A DNA stretch of 64,000 bases from G965207045 sp965207045 (GTDB lineage: Bacteria; Pseudomonadota; Alphaproteobacteria; Rickettsiales; Anaplasmataceae), in the NCBI GenBank assembly GCA_965207045.1, contig OZ242261.1:620001-684000 (forward strand). The letters are read 5' to 3'. This document shows, piece by piece, positions 18,505 to 28,559 of the stretch (position 1 is the stretch's first letter; the number at the start of each line of letters is the position of its first letter). Position numbers and translations under genes: made by a program. The notes under the pieces are model-generated. The model was not told where the DNA came from and searched no databases. It saw only the letters and a list, made by a program, of their open reading frames with translations.

Positions 18505-21500
18505 TCATACCATTTTAGCAAGATATTTAATTATAATAATAAATCTACTTAAATCCAATCCCTTAAGAGACTTGAGCTCCCCTAAAAATGTATTATAGCG
18601 CTTCAATAAAACCTGATTATGTATACACCAATCATCAAACGCCCTTAAAAAATGATTATCAACATCTGTTATCCCTTTTACAACTTGCTCTGTAAGAGAC
18701 ATCTGCTGATCTCGTAAATCATCCAGCAAAGACCTGATGGATAATCTCTGCCAATAATCATCTGCTCCTAATTTTAAAATAGACTCCATAAGCCATGTAA
18801 ACTGTAAATAGTCACCAAGTGCAAAGTAAATATGCGCTATAGTAAGTAAAGGTATTTGCATTTTTCCTTGAAATCTTACATTATTCGTTATTTGTATTAT
18901 TGGCAAAGCAGACAACAAAAATTGTAAATTAGCTATTTTTGTAGACAGATCTTCTGGCAAACCTACAGCCAAAAGCTCTTTTAGCTTATTAGAATAAGCC
19001 TCCAAAGATTTCCCATCCAATACTTTCGTGATGTTCCTTGTTATTACTGCTATATTATCACTAAATTCAGTAATAGCGAGTTGTATGTCTATTGATTTAG
19101 GATAATTCCGAATAAACCAATGTACAATATTTTCAACAAATTTACTAATGTCATCTACTATCTCCAAATACACCTTCACATTAACTTTTTCCTTAAGAGC
19201 ATCTATTGATTTCCATATAGACTCTAATTTATAAGCATGATAGACAGCTATATATATCTTTACTACTTCTCCTATTGACATACCAGTATACTCAATCAAA
19301 CCTGGAATAAAGGCACAACCCATTCTATTTATAATCATATTAACAAGTTGTGTTGTAATAATCTCTCGTCTTAATCTATGTTGAAAAATCTCATCGCGAA
19401 AATCCTTACGCATAACCTTAGGAAAATAATCTACTAAATATTTAGATAAATATTGATTATCTGGAACATCAGAAATTAATAATTGATCATACAAACTCAT
19501 CTTTTCGTAAGCCATAACAACAGCTATTTCTGGTATCGATAGACCACTCTTTTCCACATACATACGAGCAAAATCTTCATCATTTGATATAAATTCCACT
19601 GCTCTATTTAACCTACCCTCTTTTTCCAGATTTTTAATAATACGATGGTACTGTTCTAAACTTTTCTGAGTATGAACCTTTGCAACTACAAGCAATCTAG
19701 CTTGTAAAAAATTAGTATTATGCAGAATTATTTTAGCAACTTCTTCCTGCATCTCACTCATCAACTTATCCCTCTGCCTAACAGTAATCTTTTTATCGGT
19801 AACTGCATTTGACAAAGCTATCTTGATATTAACTTCCATGTCAGAACAACTAACACCAGCAGAATTATCAATGAAATCAGTATTAATATAACCACCACTT
19901 CTTGCATACTCTATCCTTCCAAGTTGAGTACAGCCAAGATTCCCACCTTCAATGACTATTTTTGATCTGACTTCTCTCCCATTTACACGAATATTATCAT
20001 TACTTTTGTCACCAACAATATCATTGCTCTCAGCAGATGATTTAATAAAAGTACCAATACCGCCATTCCATATTATATCAACTCTTGCCTTAAGACCTTG
20101 ACGTATTAATGAATCCGGATCTAGTTTATCTTCTTGAATATCCAAAACCTCTTTCATCTCTTTAGATATTGGAATAAATTTACTCGAACGACTAAATAAG
20201 CCACCACCATTTGAAATTACATTTCGATTATAGTCAGACCATTTTGACTTTACTATCTTAAACATTCTTTGCCTTTCTGCAAAAGAGGCCTCTACATCTG
20301 GATGTGGATCAACAAAAATATGCATATGATTGAAAGCCATAATTAGCTTTATTTTCTTATAACCAAGTAATCCATTTCCAAAAACATCACCAGCCATATC
20401 ACCAATACCAACCATAGTTAAAGGCTGTTTATCATTACGTTGAAGTACCCACAAATGATTATGCGTAGCTACCCAAGCACCACTCGAAGTAATACTCATA
20501 GCCTTGTGATCATAGCCAGAAGAACCTCCTGAAGCAAAGGCATCTCCTAACCAAAAATTATATTCTAAAGCTACACTATTAGCGTAATCTGAAAAAGTAG
20601 CTGTTCCTTTATCTGCTGCTACAACTAGATATGGATCTTCCTCATCATATATAACAATATTTTCAGGATGCTCCAATTTTTCACCATTTATATTATCTGT
20701 AATCTCAAGCATAGCTCTAAGAAAATTTTTATAACAAAGAATTCCATTTTCATCCCTATTTTCACTTGCTTTGACTATAAAACCACCTTTCGATCCTACA
20801 GGAACTATCGCAGTATTCTTTGGCATCTGCGCCTTCATCAAACCTAAAACCTCTGTTCTAAAATCTTCAGTGCGGTCAGACCACCTAATTCCACCTCTGG
20901 CAACCTTACCACCACGTAAGTGAATTGCTTCAAAAGCATTTGAATACACATAGATCTCAAAATATGGCTTAGGTAATGGTAAATCTTGTATTTTTCTCGA
21001 ATTAATTTTAAATGATATGTATTTTTTATTGTAGTAATAATTAGTACGCACAATCGCCATATTAATTTCAATCAACGCCCTAATAATCCTATCTTCTGCT
21101 AGACTTTCTATTGCACCCAACATCTTTTCCAAATCATCACATATAGCTCTTGTCGCTTCATCCCTTTTTGTTCTTTCAGAAAATAATTTGGGATCAAATC
21201 TAACACTAAATAGTTCTACCAATAACAACACAATCTTTGTATGATTGAAAAGTGCTTGTTGCATATAATCTTCAGCATATGCAAATCTAATTTGTTTCAA
21301 ATAGCTACCCCAAGCTCGTAAAAGCAAAACATCTCGCCAACCTAAACCACAAACAACAACTAAGCTATTGTAAAAATCGTCTTCAACTTCCCCTTTCCAT
21401 ATTTTACGTAAAATTAGCTCAAATTTCTCTTTTATTTCACTTAAAGGAGATATATTGTCTGAGTTAAGTGATAGAATAAAGTGATGTATTAAAATCTCAA

Positions 21501-23181
21501 AATCATCACTAATTTTAATAATATAGCTATAATGATTCTTAATTTTCATTGCCATGTTCTCAAGAACAGGAAGCATATCAAATAGCTGAATTATCCTCTG
21601 CGGAACATATACTTTTAATTGATACCTACTATCATTGTCATAATACAAATCTGATTCAGCTTCATCAGTTTTACGCACCTTTTCCATTCTAGCAATGTCA
21701 TATAAAACAGCGTTCTTTTTAAACTTCTCCCGGTAGCTTACTGGAAAAGCATCAGCATAAACATCATATAAGCCATTTGCAACACTTAACTCATATTTAC
21801 TTTCTAAAGTACACCTCAGCTCCTCCTTCCAACCACGTGCCAACTCCCTTAATTGTGCTTCAAGCATCTCTACATTAACATTATTCTTCGTAGATTTTAC
21901 TTTTAAAATAAGTTGTAACCTTACTAAACCAGAATCACGCATTTGTTCATTAACAACTTTGCCATCATATACATCAGCTAACAATTTTTGCATTCTGAGC
22001 CATAAAGCCGTACTAAACTGAGCCCTAGGCACAAATATTATAATTCTTATAAAATTACCTACACTATCTGTATGTACGAATAGTTTGACTTCTACCCTCA
22101 CAGACAGAGAAAGAATGCCCATACAACTTTTAAATAATTCCTTTTCTGGTATATGAAGCAATTCAGCGCGAGGGAAATCTTGTAATACAGCTATAAGAGC
22201 CTTATGATTGTGGCTATTTTCAAGGAAATTCGACCACTTCTCCATCAACATAACTTTTTTCCTTATAATAGGAATAAGCCTTACATCCTGATAATAAACA
22301 ATTGAAGTAAACAAACCTAAAAAGCGAATTTCACCTATAATTTCACCTTCTTGGCTATATCTCTTCACACCAATGTAATCCATATTTACATGACGATGTA
22401 CTTTTGAAAATCGGTTTGATCTTGTTATAAATATAGTATGCTCTTCACCACTACGTATATCAACGTCATAAACAGCTTTATCAATTTTAGGAACACCTAA
22501 TAAAGTTCTATCATCTCGAGTAATACGCCCATCTTGCTCCTCCCAATTATATTGAGCATATCCTAAAAATACAAAATTACCCTGTTTTAACCATTGTAAA
22601 AAATCTACTATTTCTAATCTTTCTTTTTCTACAATATATTCATTCCCTTGTATTGTATTCGATATCTCATCTACTTTATTTAACATTTGTTTCCAATCAT
22701 CGACACAACATTCGACCATTTTAAGTATGATGGTTAGTGTACTCTCTAACTCATGCATGTCTTTTTCACAAATACTAGTTATAGAAAAATAAATAACAGA
22801 CTCTAAAATATTTTTATCATTAATCTTCCTTGGTATTACAGAATTAATACGTTCTCGTATAACATATCCCCTATTTTTTAATTCTCCAGTTACAGAATCT
22901 ACCAAAAATGGTTTATCTTCAGTCACAATTTCAACCACAGTAAATGCACTTTGCCAACCGTGGCTCTTGACTGTTGGCCTAAATACCCTTACTCTATTTT
23001 CTCTTAACTTACGAGTTTTAACATATTCAAACAAGTCACGTGCAATACATAACAAAATACCACTTTTAGATTCATAATCACAAGAAACATATGCATAAAA
23101 ATACCTTATAAAACCTTTTAAAGGCTTAGTTAGCTTATCACCTCCATTTTTCAAAATAGCTTCTATAACTGAATTTTCCAT
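18505..23181 (-). CDS. gdhB: NAD-specific glutamate dehydrogenase, 180-kDa type
   Basis: At 1558 aa this belongs to the large L_180 NAD-GDH family, which deaminates glutamate to 2-oxoglutarate and ammonia. The N-terminal half carries the ACT-like regulatory regions (HGWQSAFTVVEIVTEDKPFL). The catalytic core around residues 770-1050 shows LRGGKVARGGIRWSDRTEDF, the Lys region PVGSKGGFIVK, GIGDMAGDVFGNGLL and GNLGCTQLGRIEYA. The gene is intact. It heads a tight group with the tatB-like gene and pleD downstream. Glutamate entering the TCA cycle this way is a main energy source in Rickettsiales. Confidence 0.97.
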   Translation of the reverse strand: MENSVIEAILKNGGDKLTKPLKGFIRYFYAYVSCDYESKSGILLCIARDLFEYVKTRKLRENRVRVFRPTVKSHGWQSAFTVVEIVTEDKPFLVDSVTGELKNRGYVIRERINSVIPRKINDKNILESVIYFSITSICEKDMHELESTLTIILKMVECCVDDWKQMLNKVDEISNTIQGNEYIVEKERLEIVDFLQWLKQGNFVFLGYAQYNWEEQDGRITRDDRTLLGVPKIDKAVYDVDIRSGEEHTIFITRSNRFSKVHRHVNMDYIGVKRYSQEGEIIGEIRFLGLFTSIVYYQDVRLIPIIRKKVMLMEKWSNFLENSHNHKALIAVLQDFPRAELLHIPEKELFKSCMGILSLSVRVEVKLFVHTDSVGNFIRIIIFVPRAQFSTALWLRMQKLLADVYDGKVVNEQMRDSGLVRLQLILKVKSTKNNVNVEMLEAQLRELARGWKEELRCTLESKYELSVANGLYDVYADAFPVSYREKFKKNAVLYDIARMEKVRKTDEAESDLYYDNDSRYQLKVYVPQRIIQLFDMLPVLENMAMKIKNHYSYIIKISDDFEILIHHFILSLNSDNISPLSEIKEKFELILRKIWKGEVEDDFYNSLVVVCGLGWRDVLLLRAWGSYLKQIRFAYAEDYMQQALFNHTKIVLLLVELFSVRFDPKLFSERTKRDEATRAICDDLEKMLGAIESLAEDRIIRALIEINMAIVRTNYYYNKKYISFKINSRKIQDLPLPKPYFEIYVYSNAFEAIHLRGGKVARGGIRWSDRTEDFRTEVLGLMKAQMPKNTAIVPVGSKGGFIVKASENRDENGILCYKNFLRAMLEITDNINGEKLEHPENIVIYDEEDPYLVVAADKGTATFSDYANSVALEYNFWLGDAFASGGSSGYDHKAMSITSSGAWVATHNHLWVLQRNDKQPLTMVGIGDMAGDVFGNGLLGYKKIKLIMAFNHMHIFVDPHPDVEASFAERQRMFKIVKSKWSDYNRNVISNGGGLFSRSSKFIPISKEMKEVLDIQEDKLDPDSLIRQGLKARVDIIWNGGIGTFIKSSAESNDIVGDKSNDNIRVNGREVRSKIVIEGGNLGCTQLGRIEYARSGGYINTDFIDNSAGVSCSDMEVNIKIALSNAVTDKKITVRQRDKLMSEMQEEVAKIILHNTNFLQARLLVVAKVHTQKSLEQYHRIIKNLEKEGRLNRAVEFISNDEDFARMYVEKSGLSIPEIAVVMAYEKMSLYDQLLISDVPDNQYLSKYLVDYFPKVMRKDFRDEIFQHRLRREIITTQLVNMIINRMGCAFIPGLIEYTGMSIGEVVKIYIAVYHAYKLESIWKSIDALKEKVNVKVYLEIVDDISKFVENIVHWFIRNYPKSIDIQLAITEFSDNIAVITRNITKVLDGKSLEAYSNKLKELLAVGLPEDLSTKIANLQFLLSALPIIQITNNVRFQGKMQIPLLTIAHIYFALGDYLQFTWLMESILKLGADDYWQRLSIRSLLDDLRDQQMSLTEQVVKGITDVDNHFLRAFDDWCIHNQVLLKRYNTFLGELKSLKGLDLSRFIIIIKYLAKMV

Positions 23182-23355
23182 ATAACAAATGTAAACGACT
23201 TAAAATATTATTAATCCAGTAAACAAGTGTAAAGCTTTTTCTTTAAAGATTCATTATGTAAATCAGTAATCTACATGATCTTTTATCGTAAAATAGCCTC
23301 ATAGATCAATAAACTACCAAGTCTCAGATTGATAGAAAAGAAAAAAATCGTATTG

Positions 23356-24687
23356 CTAATCACTCACAGAAAACACCGTCTTTCCCTTCACTACAGTACG
23401 TAATACTTTTCCTTTAACCCTTCTACCATTAAATGGAGAATTCTTTGATTTACTCATGAACTTACTTGTATCAACTGTCCACTCCCTATTTAAATCAATA
23501 AATGTCAAATCAGCAGGCGCACCCTTTGCAATAACACCACATTTTTTATTAATAATTTGTGCTGGTTTATAAGTAAGGTTCGCCAAAACATCTATAAGAC
23601 TCATTTTACCACTATGGTAAAGGTCTAATGACAGTGGTAACAAAGTCTCCAAACCTATAATACCAAAAGCTGCATGCTCAAGAGCTACATTTTTTGCTTC
23701 AAATTCATGTGGAGCATGATCTGTGGCAATACAATCTATCAAACCTGACTGCAATCCTTCAATCATTGCAATCCTATCTTTCTCACTTCTAAGCGGAGGA
23801 TTCATTTTTGCATAAGTATTATAACCTAAAACAGATTCCTCATTCAGAGTAAAATGATGTGGAGTAACTTCACAGGTAACCTTCAGACCAATCTCCTTGG
23901 CATTTCTAACCAATCTAAGCGCCTCTTTAGTTGAAACATGCAATACATGATAATGACCTCCAAAAGCCTCCAATAATAATAAATCCCTTGCCACAACTAC
24001 AGCTTCTGAAATATTTGAAATACCTGGAACAAATAATTTTGACGAGGTTTTGCCCTCATTTACACAACCACCATTACTCAGAAGTAAGTCTTCAGCATGC
24101 TGAGCAATTGGGACGTTTAATTTTTCTGAATATTTCAGAGCTTGCTTCATTAATAATGAATTTGCAACAGGAAGTCCATCATCTGTGAAACCAACAGCAC
24201 CAGCTTCATACAGTAATTCCATTTCTGATAAACTTTCACCATTTTTCGTAACTGAAGCATAAGACTCAATATTGACATAAGCAAACTTATTTGCTCTATA
24301 TTTCAGATAACCAAGTGTAACTACATTATCTATAAGTGGAACTGTATTTGGTTGACAAACAACAGTCGTCACTCCACCAGTTGCAGCAGACTTACTACCA
24401 CTTTCTATTGTCTCTTTGTGTTCTTGCCCAGGCTCACGAAAATGCACATGCAAATCTACAATACCAGGCATCAAAAGCTTACCACTACAATCAATCACTT
24501 CATCAATAACACTATATTTTTTTAATAATGAATCACCAAAGTCAGCTATTGACTTACCATAAGTCAGTAGATCACCAAAAAAATCCAATTTTGTTTTTGG
24601 ATCAACAATACGCACATTCGAATAAACTACTTTAAATCCATCTTCTTGTCCGTTTCCCAAGTATGAGTACCGTGTTCTTTCTGACAT
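23356..24687 (-). CDS. pyrC: Dihydroorotase
   Basis: Dihydroorotase cyclises N-carbamoyl-aspartate to dihydroorotate in pyrimidine synthesis. The 443-residue length and motifs fit the class I (PyrC/AllB-like) amidohydrolases: metal site DLHVHFREPGQEHKET near residue 78, VVCQPNT, GFTDDG, and the late IDCIATDHAPHE motif holding the catalytic Asp. The start MSERTRYSYLGNG is at 24687. It is transcribed divergently from the XRE regulator, sharing a 207-bp AT-rich intergenic region. Confidence 0.95.
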   Translation of the reverse strand: MSERTRYSYLGNGQEDGFKVVYSNVRIVDPKTKLDFFGDLLTYGKSIADFGDSLLKKYSVIDEVIDCSGKLLMPGIVDLHVHFREPGQEHKETIESGSKSAATGGVTTVVCQPNTVPLIDNVVTLGYLKYRANKFAYVNIESYASVTKNGESLSEMELLYEAGAVGFTDDGLPVANSLLMKQALKYSEKLNVPIAQHAEDLLLSNGGCVNEGKTSSKLFVPGISNISEAVVVARDLLLLEAFGGHYHVLHVSTKEALRLVRNAKEIGLKVTCEVTPHHFTLNEESVLGYNTYAKMNPPLRSEKDRIAMIEGLQSGLIDCIATDHAPHEFEAKNVALEHAAFGIIGLETLLPLSLDLYHSGKMSLIDVLANLTYKPAQIINKKCGVIAKGAPADLTFIDLNREWTVDTSKFMSKSKNSPFNGRRVKGKVLRTVVKGKTVFSVSD

Positions 24688-24836
24688 ACTTTTTCAAATT
24701 ATAGTGTAATGCTACATAAAATAACAAAAAATAACAAGAAAGAATAGAATTTTTAAATCATTATAATATATAATATATTTAGTATGTAAATATACAATAT
24801 CCCTGTAAAAGTTGTATTTTGCAAAGATTGTATAGC

Positions 24837-24861
24837 ATTTATCAACTTTAAGTTGATAAAT
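24837..24861. promoter_or_regulatory. Perfect 25-bp palindrome, putative operator
   Basis: The arms ATTTATCAACTT (24837-24848) and AAGTTGATAAAT (24850-24861) are exact reverse complements around a single T. The site lies 33 bp before the ATG of the XRE regulator, in the divergent region shared with pyrC. There is no T-run and the location is upstream of a gene, so a terminator is unlikely. Autoregulation by the neighbouring regulator is the simplest reading. Confidence 0.65.
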
Positions 24862-24894
24862 CACAACATAATATAAATACTTGTATGAGGTGAT

Positions 24895-25497
24895 ATGAAT
24901 GATTCAATAATAGTAAAGCGCATGAAAGAACGCATGAAGGAGCTAGGTATCAATGCGCGTAAACTGGCTAATCAATCGAAAGTTGGAAGATCTTTTGTCT
25001 ATGATGTACTAAGTGGGAAATCAAAAAATCCAACCTCTCTGAAACTATTCTCAATTGCAAAGGAGTTAAAAGTTTCTATGTCTTACTTGGTTGGAGAAAG
25101 CAGTGCTGACTTAGATATCAGCAAATACTCCATTGGATACCCACTATTAGAAAATCAACAAAATACTCCATGCTTACTTCTTTCTAAAGCACACTTTAGA
25201 AATCTATCTGCAAATTATAATATAAAAATATTTACAGTACCAGATGATGCTATGGCTCCAGCTTTATGCAAAGATGACGTACTAATCATTGATGATTCAG
25301 AAAAAATAGGATCAGTCTCTGGTATTTTTGCATTAAAGTATAAAAGGTCTTTTATAATAAGAAGATTAGAATATATATATGGCTCAAATAATCACGTAAA
25401 AGTTGTTGCTGAAAACAATATGTACTTATCCTATGAAGATGATATCAATAATATCAACATAATGGGACAAGTGAAATACTTTTTTAGAAGTTGTTAG
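24895..25497 (+). CDS. XRE-family transcriptional regulator with S24-like domain
   Basis: This 200-residue protein has an N-terminal helix-turn-helix of the Cro/CI (XRE) type (residues ~5-65: LGINARKLANQSKVGRSFVY and a following LKLFSIAKELKVSMSYLVGE). Residues ~115-198 resemble the LexA/CI S24 dimerisation domain (FTVPDDAMAPALCKDDVLII). The catalytic Ser, normally before the Met in DSMxP, is Ala here, so self-cleavage is not expected. A ribosome-binding GAGG lies about 6 nt before the ATG at 24895. The 25-bp palindrome just upstream suggests autoregulation. Anaplasmataceae have few regulators, so it may control growth-stage genes, but targets are unknown. Confidence 0.88.
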   Translation: MNDSIIVKRMKERMKELGINARKLANQSKVGRSFVYDVLSGKSKNPTSLKLFSIAKELKVSMSYLVGESSADLDISKYSIGYPLLENQQNTPCLLLSKAHFRNLSANYNIKIFTVPDDAMAPALCKDDVLIIDDSEKIGSVSGIFALKYKRSFIIRRLEYIYGSNNHVKVVAENNMYLSYEDDINNINIMGQVKYFFRSC

Positions 25498-25536
25498 ACT
25501 GTACATTCTTAATTTTTTGTGCTACAAGTCTACAAT

Positions 25537-25612
25537 TCCTCGGTAGCTCAGTTGGTAGAGCAAATGGCTGTTAACCATTTGGTCGCTGGTTCGAGTCCGG
25601 CCCGGGGAGCCA
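25537..25612 (+). tRNA. tRNA-Asn (anticodon GTT)
   Basis: The 76-nt sequence folds as a cloverleaf. The acceptor stem pairs TCCTCGG with CCGGGGA (one G-T pair), the D arm is GCTCAGTTGGTAGAGC, the anticodon loop is CTGTTAA with anticodon GTT, and the T arm contains GGTTCGAGTCC. Discriminator G and an encoded CCA follow. It begins 40 bp after the XRE gene stop. Confidence 0.96.
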
Positions 25613-26225
25613 ATTATTAATTTTGTTGTTGCGCTTTAAACTTTAGTAATATAAAGCAGCCTCTTGTTCATTATTTAGATCTGTAAATTAAGTAAAAAGT
25701 TACAGATTGATCATGTTTTATATAAGTAACACAAAAGAACATTACGCCTATGCAAAAAGCTCCTTTGAAAATAAATTTATTGAGTGAAATCTTTACAAAA
25801 AATTATACCTTAACATTCTTCATCAGTAAACTCACATATATTATGTGACAACATGCAGGTAAAAATAATTCACATAAATAGAAAAAAGTCACTTTACAAT
25901 ATAGTACATTTCACTTGACTAGACGAAACCAGACCTAAATAACATTATCATGATTTAGCATTACACTATAACAAGGGTTTCAGTATAACATTTGCTAATA
26001 TGCAGGAATACATTTGGAAGATTAGTAAATGTTTTGATTAGTTGGAAATAGCATTATGGTTTTCACATTAGAAAACAGATTCGGCATTCATTACGATTCT
26101 GTACCAATATTTATTTCTTCATCCTTGATATTCAATTCACACATTTTTTTCATTTGCCTAATAAATGATAGGTATACTGCCGCATAATTACAATATTAAT
26201 TACATTTTCGTATAATATTCTATAC
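25613..26225. other. Long intergenic region, no gene seen
   Basis: No supported gene lies between tRNA-Asn and the end of rluC. An inverted repeat, ATCTGTAA (25679-25686) and TTACAGAT (25700-25707) with a 13-nt loop, could act as a tRNA terminator or binding site. A 42-codon plus-strand reading frame from about 26055 looks random. Confidence 0.5.
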
Positions 26226-27137
26226 TTACTGCAACAATATAAACATGTCATCCCTTAATGCAGCCTCTATTTTTATTGTCTTCGCATTAGGTAATATTAA
26301 CTTAACCTGGTATGCATGCAATGCAAGTTTAGCTTCACTTTTCTTTTCACCATACTTCTTATCACCATAAATTGGATTTCCTATATACTTCATATGAGAG
26401 CGAATTTGATGTTTTCTACCAGTTAATGGTCTAAGCTCTACATAAGATAAATTCAGTTTTGGCAAAAACCTGAGTAATTCAAAATGCGTAATCGCATTTT
26501 TTCCATTTTCTGCATCTGGATATATTAATTCTTGTCCATTTTGTACTTTTTTAGCTAATGGAACTTCTACTCTACCTTTTTTTTGTAATAATTTTCCTAC
26601 GACTAATGCTCTGTAAATTTTAGTGATTTTATTACTTTTAAATGAATAAGATAAAAAGCGCGCTACTTGTAATGTACGAGCTAACAAAAGAACACCACTT
26701 GTATCTTTATCTAATCTATGAACTATTTTAGGTGTCTGGTTATCAACTTTTTCAAGATTCTCTAGCATATCATTTACACTAGCTTTTACTTTATTACCAC
26801 CTTGTACAGCCAATCCACTTGGTTTATTTAAAGCAATTATGTATTTATCCTGATATAAAATTTTTACACTAATATCAACTGCTCTTAAATTATTTTTTCT
26901 ATGATTTTCCTCAGAAACAAAAGAGATTTTGTTACTTATCAGTAATATTTGCCCTTTTTTTACTCTTGTATTTGCTTGCACACTCTCATTATCAACTCTA
27001 ATTAACTTTTTACGAAAATAACTCTCCAATAGAGATTGGGTAATACCAATAAGAACATTTTTTCTTATATATCTATCAATACGAACCTCTTGATCAGAAA
27101 TTACAATTTCTCTGTCAGCAAAAGTGCTATTTTTCAT
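26226..27137 (-). CDS. rluC: RluC/RluD-family 23S rRNA pseudouridine synthase
   Basis: This 303-residue protein has an N-terminal S4 RNA-binding domain (residues ~15-80, with IRVDNESVQANTRVKKGQIL) and a pseudouridine synthase domain. The catalytic motif is HRLDKDTSGVLLLART, with Asp as the nucleophile, and the late motif is ELRPLTGRKHQIRSHM. RluC (positions 955/2504/2580) and RluD cannot be fully separated by eye; the layout resembles RluC as annotated in Rickettsiales. The gene is divergent from the plus-strand cluster starting at 27216. Confidence 0.88.
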   Translation of the reverse strand: MKNSTFADREIVISDQEVRIDRYIRKNVLIGITQSLLESYFRKKLIRVDNESVQANTRVKKGQILLISNKISFVSEENHRKNNLRAVDISVKILYQDKYIIALNKPSGLAVQGGNKVKASVNDMLENLEKVDNQTPKIVHRLDKDTSGVLLLARTLQVARFLSYSFKSNKITKIYRALVVGKLLQKKGRVEVPLAKKVQNGQELIYPDAENGKNAITHFELLRFLPKLNLSYVELRPLTGRKHQIRSHMKYIGNPIYGDKKYGEKKSEAKLALHAYQVKLILPNAKTIKIEAALRDDMFILLQ

Positions 27138-27215
27138 AACTCAACAATGATGAAGTAATAAATAATACATATTAACGTTATATGCCTATCAATATAATTA
27201 GCATAATTAGCTGAT

Positions 27216-28559
27216 ATGCATTTCTATAAAAGCAGGTTAGCAATAATCATTGAAGATGAAAGAGCTAACATAATCCATGTTTATGGATGCAAGCTCTTAT
27301 TAAGAAAGGTAATTAAAGAAAATGATTTTACATCTATATTGGAATTACAAGACTATATTAAACAACAAAAGTGCTGTTGCGTACATATATTACTGAACTG
27401 TTCAAGACAAGATTATCAATGTTATAACTTACATATACCCTTTACAAACAATAAAAATTTTTTTTTACAAAATTTACTACCAAAGGAAATCTTGAATAAA
27501 GCTACTTTTGTAGATTCAGTATTGCTTGATAAAGAAAAGGACAAATATCTTATTTTTACACCACAAATAACTTCTGATTTTGTAAATCTATCTAAAGAAA
27601 TTGAAAATCGATTCAAAGGATTTTGTTTCGCTCCTCTGGAATGCAAACAAATAATAGATATCCTTTCTTTAGGTATGGAAATACAAAATGCAAAGAATAA
27701 GTTTGAAATCCTTATTATGCACCACGCTAATAATAGATTACAGCTAATTTTGTATAAGAACAAAATTTTTTCAAAAAATGAAGTAATAATTTTAGGAGAA
27801 CATAAAAATTTATCAGTTTATGCAGGAAGCATCAAGCAATATTTTGACTCCTTTGTTGCTACTTTAGCACTCGGCAATGATTGCATGTTAAACACTTACA
27901 TCGTCCTACCAGACAAAATTAAATTAAAGCTGATGCTACATAAATTTACTCAAAAAAATGTTATCATACTCTCTCCCTATGAGGTTGCTATAATACTCAA
28001 CTTAGATTGCTTCATGAAAAAGGATGATCCATGCTGTGATGTAATAATAGCTCATAATGTTATTAATAACGGGCATAGCAATTATTTATTCAATTTTGCT
28101 GAAGAGAAAAAAAAACGCAAAATTAATATTTCAGCACATTGTCTAAACACAACTACAGTTATTTTAGTTATTATATTCATTTGTTTTATTTTCACTTCAA
28201 ACAACACAACTTATCATAGCTATCAAGAACACAAGCTCCTTATAGAACAAAATCACTTTTTACAATCCACTATAGAGAGAGAACTAAAATTATTTGATCC
28301 AAAAAAAGTTAAGTTTAACTATATTAACAAGCTCATCCTACTTGACGACACTTTTTATAATGATGAAGCGTTGCAATACTTATTAAATATGAACAAATAT
28401 TACTATGATGACATAATAAATTCTAGCTATGACACCAGAAATACTAAATCAACTTCAGTTAAGATTAATACTAAGAATTGTGAATTAATCAAGGAAAAAG
28501 AAAATAAAAACTTGTTAAGATTATCTGTAGAGGTCTGTAATGAGGAAGATATACACTAA
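27216..28559 (+). CDS. Single-pass membrane protein, possibly GspL or PilM/PilN-like
   Basis: This 447-residue protein is not firmly recognised. Residues 1 to about 305 are soluble and Lys/Ile/Asn-rich, with alternating strand-like segments that could be an actin-like fold (FAPLECKQIIDILSLGMEIQ, then ILIMHHANNRLQLILYKNKI). One transmembrane helix follows (TTTVILVIIFICFIFT, about residues 312-327) and then a periplasmic helical region. A cytoplasmic actin-like domain, one membrane span and a periplasmic coil is the layout of GspL or a PilM-PilN fusion. The next gene, overlapping by 20 bp, has the layout of GspM/PilO. The assignment is structural inference only. Confidence 0.5.
   Translation: MHFYKSRLAIIIEDERANIIHVYGCKLLLRKVIKENDFTSILELQDYIKQQKCCCVHILLNCSRQDYQCYNLHIPFTNNKNFFLQNLLPKEILNKATFVDSVLLDKEKDKYLIFTPQITSDFVNLSKEIENRFKGFCFAPLECKQIIDILSLGMEIQNAKNKFEILIMHHANNRLQLILYKNKIFSKNEVIILGEHKNLSVYAGSIKQYFDSFVATLALGNDCMLNTYIVLPDKIKLKLMLHKFTQKNVIILSPYEVAIILNLDCFMKKDDPCCDVIIAHNVINNGHSNYLFNFAEEKKKRKINISAHCLNTTTVILVIIFICFIFTSNNTTYHSYQEHKLLIEQNHFLQSTIERELKLFDPKKVKFNYINKLILLDDTFYNDEALQYLLNMNKYYYDDIINSSYDTRNTKSTSVKINTKNCELIKEKENKNLLRLSVEVCNEEDIH

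Noticed and set aside
24837..24861. Rho-independent terminator
   Set aside because: The palindrome is upstream of the regulator start, has no T-run and lies between divergent genes, so an operator is more likely.
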